23,256 nucleotides of DNA from CTSoil-075 sp964292325 (lineage in GTDB: Bacteria > Bacillota > Negativicutes > DSM-13327): assembly GCA_964292325.1 (NCBI GenBank), contig CAXYVG010000060.1, forward strand, positions 1 to 23,256, read 5' to 3'. Of the stretch, positions 1 through 7,113 are shown one piece after another. The translations under genes were made by a program, and so were the position numbers. Position 1 is the stretch's first letter; each line of letters opens with the position of its first letter. The notes under the pieces were generated by a model. That model saw nothing but the letters and a program-made list of their open reading frames with translations. It ran no database searches and was not told where the DNA came from.

Positions 1-2197
1 GGGACAAATTAAATATTACATTTTCTACAATTTCTTTTAACTTAACAGCAGTCCCTTTACCCGAAGTGCATACTGTGATAATTACTTTGTTGCTAAATTT
101 TTTTTCCTCATTAAATTCACTATTATATCCTCGAAAAGCTCTAAGGGAATTATAAATGTCCTCTAATTCCATATCAAAAATATTTGATTTTCTCGCCGCT
201 TCAAGCACTAACGGCGTGGAAACCATATCAATGGTCTTGACTCTAACTCCTGTCTTTTCAATAATAGTAGCTTCAAAGTTAAACAAAGATCCCATATCGA
301 CAAGCAATAGTACACCTTTCCCTTTATTGATACTTTTAACCCGTTCAATAATAACTTCTAATATTTCTTTAGGACTAATATCTAGTGGCATATCAACTGC
401 ACCTACAGCGGAAACATCTCCTAATAAATCTCGTACAACGCTAACCATACTACTAGCAGTGCTATTCCCATGAGCCGCCACAATAATTCCAACCTGTTCT
501 TGTGTTTCCTCTTCAACTGATTTTAATAAAATAGCGATGTAGGTAATCTCTACCTCTGGTACTTCAATGTTAAAAGTTTGACTCATAATCTTCGTTATTT
601 TCAAAGCAACTTTATATTCATTATCATCTTCTTGTATGGAGTTGTATGTATATGTATTGGTGTCGTATTTTTTATCTTTTATTCTTTTAAAAAAGGCACT
701 TAAATGAAAACTCAGTGCATAAACAAAACGGTCACTATATATTCTTGTTAAATCATTTTCTGCCAAATCCTTCATTGCTTCCGCGAATTTTAAAATTTGC
801 TTATCTATTATTTTTGAAAGTCGCTCTTTATACTCTTTATTTTTGCTATAAAATATTTTAAAATTGACATTTAAATCAGTAATAATAAATTTATTGATAT
901 CATTATTATCCATTCCTTCTTCTTTCAATAGGCTTATTTTATCTTCCATAAGCTTATATAAATTAAAAGGTAGTTTCTCCGAATCGTCCATAGTTACGTT
1001 ATAGCCATCAGGACTTATTAATAACGGATCTTCTAAAATATTACTGACTTCTTTAAAATCCTTATAATCTCTACCAAATTCAAATAATCCGCTTTTTATT
1101 TCCGAAGAAAGCATTTTAAAATCTAATTCTAGGTGTTCTTTTCCGTTATTTATAGTACTTAAAAAGGCTTTAGCACAGGTAAGCTGAATATTGGATTTAA
1201 GTTGGCCAATATTTCCATAGGACACACTACCAATTAACGCCTTTACTACTTCAGTCGATATTTTTATACTTTTATTCACGCGGTGTGCCTCATTAACAAA
1301 TAAATATTTGATAATATCTATTTTTTCTTCAACACTCCGTTCTTGTAGTGGTGGAAGACTTATAATGATTGGTATACGCCTCATAAATGTTTTAAGCATA
1401 TGTGAACTAGGGTCCTCGGTCGTAGCTCCGATAATCAAGATGTTGGCTTTGCGCTTTCTTTCTCTCTCCCCCAACTTGTTGTAAGTACCCGTATCCATGA
1501 AGTAAAATATCATTTCTTGCCCTTCTGGTGGCAAGCGATGTATTTCATCTAAAAATAGGATTCCTCCGTGTGCTTTTTCCACTAGTCCTTCTTCCTCATG
1601 ATCAGCCCCTGTAAAAGCACCTTTTATATATCCAAAAATATGGGCTAACAATAATTGAGGATTATTATAATAATCTGCACAGTTAAAAATGATAAATGGT
1701 GATTTTTTAGTAAATCTCTTTATAGATATCCCATAATTATACATCATTTTTGCAAATAAACTTTTCCCTACACCTGTCTGTCCAAAAATTAGTGTATGTA
1801 GTCCCACAGGTGGATATATAATTGCTGCTTTTGCCTGTTCGACGTGATTCTTTAAACCTTTTTCTGCCCCGAACAAATTTTGAAAAGGATCTTCGCTTTC
1901 TCCAGTAAACAATAGCTCCTGAATACTTGCTGCTTCGATCGACTTCTCTTTGAGTTCAATATTTAGCATTTTTTCCACATTAGCTTTATGTAGAAATTTT
2001 ACAGGCCTACCCTTTATTTTTATGATTTTATCCAATCTCAATAATTCATTCAGTTCTTTACTAACATTATTCCGTAATATATTTAGTTGTTCAGATATTT
2101 CACCTGTTTCAAAACCCTTGTCATTTAATAGTTCTTCCATCGATAATTTCTGTGTATGTTCATCTAAATAGCAATAAATTTTTTCAATTCGTTTCAT
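1..2197 (-). CDS. levR: LevR-type sigma-54 activator with PTS regulation domains (C-terminus beyond window)
   Basis: Reading from the ATG at 2197, the frame stays open for 732 codons to the left edge, so the gene is partial at its 3' end. In order I see an N-terminal winged-helix-like segment (about 1-70) and a sigma-54 AAA+ domain with Walker A GQTGVGKS (139-146), the sigma-54 contact loop GAFTGAD (193-199) and Walker B GGILFLDEIH (211-220). A PRD-like helical domain follows, with a histidine near 498. Next is an EIIA-Man-like domain with the AAHGNST motif (His576), then the start of an EIIB-Gat-like domain with VCTSGKGTA. LevR proteins normally end in a second PRD, which would lie outside the window. 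The family activates sigma-54 promoters of mannose-family PTS operons and is controlled by HPr/EIIB phosphorylation. The ribosome binding site is weak, as is common for regulators. The sugar is unknown. Confidence 0.92.
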   Translation of the reverse strand, partial: MKRIEKIYCYLDEHTQKLSMEELLNDKGFETGEISEQLNILRNNVSKELNELLRLDKIIKIKGRPVKFLHKANVEKMLNIELKEKSIEAASIQELLFTGESEDPFQNLFGAEKGLKNHVEQAKAAIIYPPVGLHTLIFGQTGVGKSLFAKMMYNYGISIKRFTKKSPFIIFNCADYYNNPQLLLAHIFGYIKGAFTGADHEEEGLVEKAHGGILFLDEIHRLPPEGQEMIFYFMDTGTYNKLGERERKRKANILIIGATTEDPSSHMLKTFMRRIPIIISLPPLQERSVEEKIDIIKYLFVNEAHRVNKSIKISTEVVKALIGSVSYGNIGQLKSNIQLTCAKAFLSTINNGKEHLELDFKMLSSEIKSGLFEFGRDYKDFKEVSNILEDPLLISPDGYNVTMDDSEKLPFNLYKLMEDKISLLKEEGMDNNDINKFIITDLNVNFKIFYSKNKEYKERLSKIIDKQILKFAEAMKDLAENDLTRIYSDRFVYALSFHLSAFFKRIKDKKYDTNTYTYNSIQEDDNEYKVALKITKIMSQTFNIEVPEVEITYIAILLKSVEEETQEQVGIIVAAHGNSTASSMVSVVRDLLGDVSAVGAVDMPLDISPKEILEVIIERVKSINKGKGVLLLVDMGSLFNFEATIIEKTGVRVKTIDMVSTPLVLEAARKSNIFDMELEDIYNSLRAFRGYNSEFNEEKKFSNKVIITVCTSGKGTAVKLKEIVENVIFNLS

Positions 2198-2244
2198 TTT
2201 AAACTCAACTTTCCAATATAAATTTTCAAAGTGAAACTCTACAT

Positions 2245-2727
2245 CTAAAACGGCAAGTCAAGACTCATTAAATCAAGCTTATTATCGCTTGCCACCTTTC
2301 TAATTTCTAACTCGATTCCTCTCTCATGTAACTTCCTGAAAGATTCTACATCCTGTTTATCAACGGATACAGCACCCGTAATGAGAACTTTTCCATGTTT
2401 ATAACACATGCCACCAATATTTACAGATGTAATATTAACCCCCTCTTCGACCATTCGTAGCACATCCGTTGGATTTTCAAATAAAAATAATGTTTTGAAA
2501 TCATCATATTTAGGATTTTTATATACTTCAATTGCCTTATTAATCGGCAAAACATAGGATTTTATCCCTGGAGGCGTCACTTGTAATAATAAGGTCTTTC
2601 TTAATGGATCAACCGCCGCTTCATCACTACAAGCAATAATTCGATTACATCCTACTGCCTTTACCCACACAGTGGCTACCTGCCCATGAATTAGTCGATC
2701 ATCAATCCTAATTAAGCAAATTTTCAT
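2245..2727 (-). CDS. PTS mannose-family IIB subunit, second copy (IIB-2)
   Basis: This is a 160-residue protein of normal length for a free-standing IIB of the mannose/sorbose family. The phospho-acceptor histidine is His14 in RIDDRLIHGQVATVW. It accepts phosphate from IIA and passes it to the sugar during uptake through IIC/IID. By my ungapped comparison it differs from the IIB at 5471-5953 at about 32 of 160 positions (about 80% identity), so the two are recent paralogues. AGGAGAGATAGGAT precedes the ATG. It lies 27 bp after the phosphatase gene and 47 bp before the LevR-type gene, so it is likely co-transcribed with both. It could be an alternative IIB for the same IIC/IID, or a IIB that mainly signals to the regulator. 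The sequence does not decide between these. Confidence 0.95.
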   Translation of the reverse strand: MKICLIRIDDRLIHGQVATVWVKAVGCNRIIACSDEAAVDPLRKTLLLQVTPPGIKSYVLPINKAIEVYKNPKYDDFKTLFLFENPTDVLRMVEEGVNITSVNIGGMCYKHGKVLITGAVSVDKQDVESFRKLHERGIELEIRKVASDNKLDLMSLDLPF

Positions 2728-2754
2728 ATCCTATCTCTCCTCGTAATAGCAGTA

Positions 2755-3564
2755 TCACTTTAAAAGGTATGTATTGATTGCATATGCCACACCGTCTTCA
2801 TCATTCGATGTGGTAATAGTATCCGCATAGTACTTCACTGCATCAGGTGCATTCCCCATTGCAATCCCTAGCCCCGCATATTCGATCATATTTATATCAT
2901 TATAATTATCTCCTATCACCATCAGTGCAGTCCTATCTACGTTGTATTTTTCCAGTAAAACTGCAATGGCTAATGTTTTAGACGAATTTTTCGGCATTAT
3001 TTCTAAATATGTCGGTTTGGAGAGATAAATGTTTAAATCCTCATGGAATGTATTGATTAATTCATTTTTTAAAGATACGATTTCCTCTTCGTTACCTATA
3101 CATAAAATCTTATTGCACCCTTCATCTCTCCATTCTACAAATAATTTTTGATAATCGCAAATAGAGGCAGTAAGATTGGTTATGACTTCTTCTTGTTCAA
3201 TCCATTTATCTTGCCCCTCACTATACCATTCATCGTCTTTATATAAGCTTATACATATCTTATATTTTTTCACAATGGAATACAATTTTTTTATATAAGA
3301 AACTTCAATATAATTATTAAGTAAGATATTGTGATGATGATCAATTATTAAAGCACCGCTATAACAAATAATAGGTGTATCAATTTCTAATTGCTTTGCT
3401 AGAAAAAAAATCCCTTGGGGCATTCTTGCAGATACTAGTATAACAGGTAGATTTTGCTCTTTTGTTACTTTAGAAATCGCTATTTTTGTTTGTTCAGTAA
3501 TTTGGTGCTGGGAGTTCAAAAGAGTTCCATCTATATCTAAACATAACATTTTATACTTATTCAT
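2755..3564 (-). CDS. Cof-type HAD family phosphatase
   Basis: This is a 269-residue HAD-IIB hydrolase, a normal length for the Cof/YidA group. The nucleophile motif is LDIDGTLL (Asp10 and Asp12), motif II is the serine in VILVSAR, and the motif IV acidic cluster GDNYNDINM is near residue 218. The family dephosphorylates sugar phosphates and other small phosphorylated metabolites in the cytoplasm. AGAAGGAG stands 8 nt before the ATG. It lies within the PTS cluster, separated from IID by about 250 bp and from IIB-2 by 27 bp. That suggests a role with the imported sugar phosphate, for example relief of sugar-phosphate stress, but this is inference from position and the substrate cannot be read from sequence. 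Confidence 0.92.
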   Translation of the reverse strand: MNKYKMLCLDIDGTLLNSQHQITEQTKIAISKVTKEQNLPVILVSARMPQGIFFLAKQLEIDTPIICYSGALIIDHHHNILLNNYIEVSYIKKLYSIVKKYKICISLYKDDEWYSEGQDKWIEQEEVITNLTASICDYQKLFVEWRDEGCNKILCIGNEEEIVSLKNELINTFHEDLNIYLSKPTYLEIMPKNSSKTLAIAVLLEKYNVDRTALMVIGDNYNDINMIEYAGLGIAMGNAPDAVKYYADTITTSNDEDGVAYAINTYLLK

Positions 3565-3619
3565 ATAAAATTCTCCTTCTATTAATTGTCATCCTAGACC
3601 ATTCAAATCCTCATGATCT

Positions 3620-3649
3620 ATGATACAAAGTAAGTCTTTGCTATGTAAA
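3620..3649 (-). promoter_or_regulatory. Possible sigma-A promoter for the phosphatase/IIB-2/levR genes
   Basis: On the minus strand TTTACA (3649-3644) is followed after 18 nt by TATCAT (3625-3620), about 55 bp before the HAD start codon. If active, it would allow basal transcription of the LevR gene independently of the sigma-54 promoter, which an activator needs. It lies directly downstream of the 102-bp inverted-repeat element. The match is moderate and there is no supporting conserved context. Confidence 0.3.
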
Positions 3650-3751
3650 ACGTGCTAAAGAATTACTCATATATCTAATGATCCGTGAAGCGTACCGTTA
3701 TCACTTAACCTCTGCTCCAAAAACAACCAAACATACGATTCTTTAGCACGT
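3650..3751. repeat. 102-bp element with perfect 14-bp inverted ends
   Basis: ACGTGCTAAAGAAT at 3650-3663 is repeated as its exact reverse complement at 3738-3751, with 74 bp between. It fills much of the gap between IID and the phosphatase gene. On the minus (transcribed) strand the right arm is followed by TTTAC. As RNA it could close a 14-bp helix around an inner loop, acting as a processing site, attenuator or riboregulator. As DNA it could be a miniature inverted-repeat element. I see no obvious target-site duplication in the flanks (TATGTAAA versus CATATAAG), and only weak inner hairpins. I cannot match it to a known riboswitch or T-box. Confidence 0.7.
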
Positions 3752-3814
3752 CATATAAGATATGATACTACGACTACTTGCACTTTACAGAAAACGTTAC
3801 TGGAAATATTTTAA

Positions 3815-4636
3815 TTATTTAAGTAAACCACATGCATATCCAATGATTCCCACTGCAAAGAGTCCGAAGATAATCCCGATTGCATTGACCTTCTTTTTTA
3901 ATAAATACATACATAAGAAAGTTAAACCTAGTGGTAACATACCTGGCATTAACTGGTCTAAGATCGTTTGTACAGTAGTAACTACTACCTTTCCATCTGC
4001 TCCTGTAATTGTTGAAACAACCAATGGTACATTCATACTGGTCCACTTCGAAACTAAACAACCCATTACGAATAAGCCTAATATGGATGCTCCCTCAGTC
4101 AATTTTTGTAATCGATTCCCTGACATATCAGAAACAATACCTGTCCCTGTTGTATAACCATATTGTAATCCATAATATTTGGTCGCTAATCTTATGATAT
4201 TAAATGATAGGAAAAACAAGATGGGTCCTAATAGGCTACCAGTCAATGCAATCGATGCCCCTAACGCTGCAGTAACAGGTCTAATCGTTCCCCAAAATAT
4301 AGGATCGCCTACACCAGCGAGTGGTCCCATAAGACCAACCTTAACACCACTAATGGAAGCATCATCAATCGGAGCGCCATTCGCTCTTTGTTCTTCCATA
4401 GCTGCTGTGATACCCATAATCGGGGCAGCAATAAATGGTTGTGTATTGAAAAATTCCAAATGTCGTTTCAAAGCTTTTTTTAGATCTTCACCTTGATACA
4501 ATCGTTTTAATGCAGGAATCATCGTAACACAAAAACCCATGGATTGCATTCTTTCAAAGTTAAATGATGCTAACAGAAAGTTAGAACGAATAAACATATT
4601 AAAAAGATCCGATTTGGTTAATTTCTTTTCATTCAT
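3815..4636 (-). CDS. PTS mannose-family IID membrane subunit
   Basis: This 273-residue protein matches the usual length and layout of ManZ/LevG IID subunits. It has an amphipathic N-terminus (KLTKSDLFNMFIRSNF), the family-typical stretch around GLMGPLAGVGDP, and hydrophobic segments towards the C-terminus. With IIC it forms the membrane channel that carries the sugar while IIB phosphorylates it. AAAGGGGG lies upstream of the ATG, 14 bp after the IIC stop, so the two are translationally close and surely in one operon. Substrate (mannose, fructose, sorbose, amino sugars or others) cannot be assigned from sequence alone. Confidence 0.95.
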   Translation of the reverse strand: MNEKKLTKSDLFNMFIRSNFLLASFNFERMQSMGFCVTMIPALKRLYQGEDLKKALKRHLEFFNTQPFIAAPIMGITAAMEEQRANGAPIDDASISGVKVGLMGPLAGVGDPIFWGTIRPVTAALGASIALTGSLLGPILFFLSFNIIRLATKYYGLQYGYTTGTGIVSDMSGNRLQKLTEGASILGLFVMGCLVSKWTSMNVPLVVSTITGADGKVVVTTVQTILDQLMPGMLPLGLTFLCMYLLKKKVNAIGIIFGLFAVGIIGYACGLLK

Positions 4637-4650
4637 TTTTGCATCCCCCT

Positions 4651-5418
4651 TTATAGATCTAATTCATCAACGGTTGTCGTTGACTGATGATATTTCGGAT
4701 TGAGTTGAATATAAAGAATTGCGAGTACTACACCAACCACACCAAAAGCAACAAGATTTAAGTTAGTAAATGCAGCCACTACGAAGCCTAAGAAGAAAAA
4801 TGGCATTAAATATTTGGCTTCCATCATGTTAATAACCATTGCATAACCAACAACTACGATAAATCCGCCGGCAATTTGCAAACCTCTAGTAATTACATCT
4901 GGAATGGATGCTAACAATACATTCACTGTATCTGTGCCAGCGATAGCAGCAACTAGTGCTGTTGGGATAGCAACACGTAATGCTTGTAATGACCAAGCAA
5001 GAAAATGGCACATTTCAATTCCGCGGCAATTCCCTTCATCTGCATATTTATCGGCAAGATGTTGAAAAAAAGTAGTAGCTGAACGAACAAAGATAGTAAG
5101 TACTTGACCAGCTGCTGCAATTGGTATGGCTACAGCAATCCCAGCACCAATCGATTGTTTACCTACGATTACCAGTATGGCAGCAATTACACTCGCTAGA
5201 GCTGAATCAGGAGCCATCGAAGCACCAACGTTCATCCAACCTAATGCCATAAGTTCTAGTGTACCACCTAGAATAACACCTGTTGTAGTATCCCCTAAAA
5301 CAATCCCTACAAGTGTACATGCGATTAGCGGTCTGTGACCTTGTCCTTCATCAACTACACTTTCCATCCCTGCGATTGCCGCAATAATTATTAGTAAAAT
5401 CATTTGCAACTCACTCAT
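4651..5418 (-). CDS. PTS mannose-family IIC membrane subunit
   Basis: This is a 255-residue, strongly hydrophobic protein of the ManY/LevF family. The N-terminal stretch around GMESVVDEGQ, the glycine-rich GTLELMALGWMNVGA and APDSALASVIAAILVI are typical of IIC of this superfamily. It forms the sugar-binding part of the permease together with IID. The RBS is a GGGGGG run 6 nt before the ATG. It follows the IIB gene by 52 bp. In mannose PTS systems IIC/IID can also be the docking site for some bacteriocins and phages; that is family knowledge, not seen here. Confidence 0.95.
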   Translation of the reverse strand: MSELQMILLIIIAAIAGMESVVDEGQGHRPLIACTLVGIVLGDTTTGVILGGTLELMALGWMNVGASMAPDSALASVIAAILVIVGKQSIGAGIAVAIPIAAAGQVLTIFVRSATTFFQHLADKYADEGNCRGIEMCHFLAWSLQALRVAIPTALVAAIAGTDTVNVLLASIPDVITRGLQIAGGFIVVVGYAMVINMMEAKYLMPFFFLGFVVAAFTNLNLVAFGVVGVVLAILYIQLNPKYHQSTTTVDELDL

Positions 5419-5470
5419 TGCTATCCCCCCATTTTTTTAATTGCCTATTCTAGAACACATTGCTCTATAT

Positions 5471-5953
5471 TTAAAAGGGTAAATCCAGACTCATTAAGTT
5501 AACTTTACTGTCACGTGCTACTTTTCTTATTTCTAACTCAATACCTTTTTCATCCAATTTTCTGAAAGCATCTACATCTATTTTATCAACTGCAACGGCT
5601 CCAGTGATTAGAACTTTTCCTTCTTTATAGCACATTCCACCAACGTTTACAGATTTAATATCTACGCCACCTTCTACCAATCTGACAACATCCGTTGGAT
5701 TTGTACATAAAAACAGTGTTTTAAAATCACTATATTTGGGGTTTTTATAAGCTTCGATAACCTTATCAATCGGTAGAACATAGGCTTTTATCCCTGGTGG
5801 TGTTACTTGCAATAATAAAGTTTTTCTTAATTTATCGCCAGCAACTTCATCGCTGCACGCAATAATTTTATTACAACCCGATTCCTTTACCCAAACCGTG
5901 GCCACCTGTCCATGTATTAAACGATCATCAATTCTAGTTAAACAAATTTGCAT
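5471..5953 (-). CDS. PTS mannose-family IIB subunit, first copy (IIB-1)
   Basis: This cytoplasmic phosphotransfer subunit has 160 residues when started at the ATG at 5953. His14 in RIDDRLIHGQVATVW is the phospho-acceptor. I chose 5953 over the in-frame upstream ATG at 5992 because GAGGAGGAG lies 8 nt before it, the longer form would overlap IIA by 38 nt, and its protein start then aligns exactly with IIB-2. The IIA stop (5955-5957) ends one base before this ATG, so translation is likely coupled. It is about 80% identical to IIB-2 at 2245-2727, and both end in LMSLDLPF. Confidence 0.95.
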   Translation of the reverse strand: MQICLTRIDDRLIHGQVATVWVKESGCNKIIACSDEVAGDKLRKTLLLQVTPPGIKAYVLPIDKVIEAYKNPKYSDFKTLFLCTNPTDVVRLVEGGVDIKSVNVGGMCYKEGKVLITGAVAVDKIDVDAFRKLDEKGIELEIRKVARDSKVNLMSLDLPF

Positions 5954-5954
5954 A

Positions 5955-6374
5955 TTATAACTCCTCCTCAACCACAGTATCACAATTCGCACTGAAACTT
6001 TTTACAGCATCACGTCCTGCCTCAAGCGAAGCACTCACTAACTCAGGTACACTTGAACAGCTACTTTTCATATAAATTTCTAATAACATTGGTAAATTTA
6101 CTCCTGCTACAATATCCATATTCTCGTTGTTCCCAACAATTCGACTGGCGGCATTATATGGACTTCCACCAAATAAATCAACAATGAAAAGAATTCCATC
6201 TTTTTGTCCCAATTCTTCTATCGCTTTCCGATACTTTATAACAAGTCCATCTGCGCTTTCACCTGGCTGAAAAGTTATGCTCTTTACATCATCTTGTTTT
6301 CCAAATATCATTTCAGAGGCTTTTACTAATTCTTCTGAAAAATTTCCATGTGTACATACGATTAGGCCTACCAT
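5955..6374 (-). CDS. PTS mannose-family IIA subunit
   Basis: This is a 139-residue IIA-Man/LevD-type subunit that takes phosphate from HPr at His9 (VGLIVCTHGNFSEEL) and gives it to IIB. The later motif LFIVDLFGGSPYNAA is also typical. The start at 6374 is preferred because GGAGGTGAT lies just before it (spacing 4). The upstream in-frame ATG at 6389 is itself part of that Shine-Dalgarno sequence and would add only MEVII. It is the first gene of the operon, 28 nt downstream of the predicted sigma-54 start site. Confidence 0.95.
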   Translation of the reverse strand: MVGLIVCTHGNFSEELVKASEMIFGKQDDVKSITFQPGESADGLVIKYRKAIEELGQKDGILFIVDLFGGSPYNAASRIVGNNENMDIVAGVNLPMLLEIYMKSSCSSVPELVSASLEAGRDAVKSFSANCDTVVEEEL

Positions 6375-6412
6375 AATTATCACCTCCATTATATCTTCTT
6401 GCTTTATTGTAT

Positions 6413-6428
6413 TGCATATTTCATGCCA
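6413..6428 (-). promoter_or_regulatory. Sigma-54 (-24/-12) promoter of the PTS operon
   Basis: The minus strand reads TGGCAT-GAAAT-ATGCA, against the consensus TGGCAC-N5-TTGCA. The invariant GG (6427-6426) and GC (6415-6414) are separated by exactly 10 bp, as required. Transcription would start near 6402, leaving a 28-nt leader before the IIA start. The match is strengthened by a LevR-type sigma-54 activator encoded at the end of the same gene cluster. Confidence 0.85.
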
Positions 6429-6429
6429 A

Positions 6430-6933
6430 GTTTTGTATCAAACCGTAATTTCATCTCACTAATGTGTCTTTTATATACTAGAAAATATATTAACTATCCA
6501 CAAATGTAATGATTTTCCCCACTTCCCCCCCTTCTCCCACAGACTAATATTTTTTTCCAATACTCATCTCTCTTGGTATAATTCTGAAATATGGAACAAA
6601 AACTGATATTTCAAATAATTAATTTTATTATTCTCTGCTTAATACTACTTTTTAGAATAAAAATTGATACTTAATACACTTTTTTAATACACTAGTAACT
6701 TAATCATCACGATATTGATACATTAAAATTGAAACTTCAAAAACGAACGTTTTGCATCATCCATCTCGGTGATTTTTAATACTTCCATATTTTCCGGTAT
6801 AATAAAATCCTCCAAACAAGCCGGAATCAATAACCGTGTCTCCAGCACCTACTACTATGACATTCCACTACAATTCTTAAAAACAGACGCATTTGTTTAT
6901 GAAGAGTACCGAATGACACTGAGAAATGAGAAA
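6430..6933. other. Long non-coding / decayed region upstream of the PTS promoter
   Basis: I see no convincing intact gene here. The DNA is AT-rich and contains the dyad at 6585-6613, a direct repeat of TTAATACACT (6671-6680 and 6684-6693), an imperfect dyad AAAACG-AA-CGTTTT (6740-6753), and short disconnected reading frames on both strands around 6760-6930. On the minus strand one short frame ends in DAKRSFLKFQF with a stop near 6730 and looks faintly protein-like, but I do not recognise it. Together with the broken glycosidase start next to it, this looks like eroded coding DNA that now serves as the upstream regulatory region. Confidence 0.5.
6585..6613. promoter_or_regulatory. Candidate upstream activator (LevR) dyad
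   Basis: TGAAATAT (6585-6592) and ATATTTCA (6606-6613) form a perfect 8-bp inverted repeat with a 13-bp gap, about 185-210 bp upstream of the predicted sigma-54 start site. That is within the usual range for enhancer sites of sigma-54 activators, which bind dyads. The arms are AT-rich, so a chance match is possible. Confidence 0.35.
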
Positions 6934-7017
6934 CTATATTTTATCTTTTCTGATGTATAAGTCTAATTGATGAACAGCCACTGCGCCACCCCATAAAAAA
7001 ATTTTACCAAAAGACAT
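6934..7017 (-). pseudogene. 5' remnant of a glycoside hydrolase family 1 (6-phospho-beta-glucosidase-like) gene
   Basis: After a strong RBS (AGGAGG, 6 nt before the ATG at 7017) the minus strand encodes MSFGKIFLWGGAVAVHQLD, which matches the conserved GH1 start of the type FPKNFLWGGATAANQ-EG. Homology stops there and the frame ends at TAG (6936-6934) after 27 codons, whereas full GH1 enzymes have roughly 450-480 residues. The rest of the gene is missing. A phospho-glycosidase would fit beside a PTS, so this is probably the scar of a lost catabolic gene. The short peptide is unlikely to be functional. Confidence 0.7.
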
Positions 7018-7056
7018 TACAATATCCTCCTAATTTTAAATTAAGATATAAGCACA

Positions 7057-7091
7057 AAAAGGTGCTCTACGCATTGCGTAAAGCACCTTTT
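7057..7091 (-). terminator. Intrinsic terminator of chemoreceptor 1
   Basis: AAAAGGTGCT (7057-7066) pairs with AGCACCTTTT (7082-7091), with an inner ACGC/GCGT pair in the loop. On the minus strand the stem is followed by a run of T. It lies about 20 bp after the chemoreceptor stop codon. Confidence 0.85.
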
Positions 7092-7113
7092 AGTCGAAAC
7101 ATATTTACAAATA

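Noticed and set aside
156..473. Open frame on the plus strand within the levR region
   Set aside because: It is antisense to the EIIA-like part of the LevR-type protein, which has clear motifs on the minus strand; no RBS.
3650..3751. T-box or known riboswitch in the IID-phosphatase gap
   Set aside because: I find no T-box motif (AGGGTGGNACCGCG-like) and no recognisable riboswitch core; only the inverted ends are certain.
3762..4496. Several plus-strand frames opposite the IID gene
   Set aside because: The minus strand encodes an unmistakable IID subunit with a good RBS; the plus-strand frames have no RBS or family resemblance.
6769..6960. 63-codon plus-strand frame in the decayed region
   Set aside because: No RBS, low-complexity AT-driven start, and it runs antisense into the GH1 remnant. 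The C-terminal half looks somewhat protein-like, but I cannot support it as a gene.
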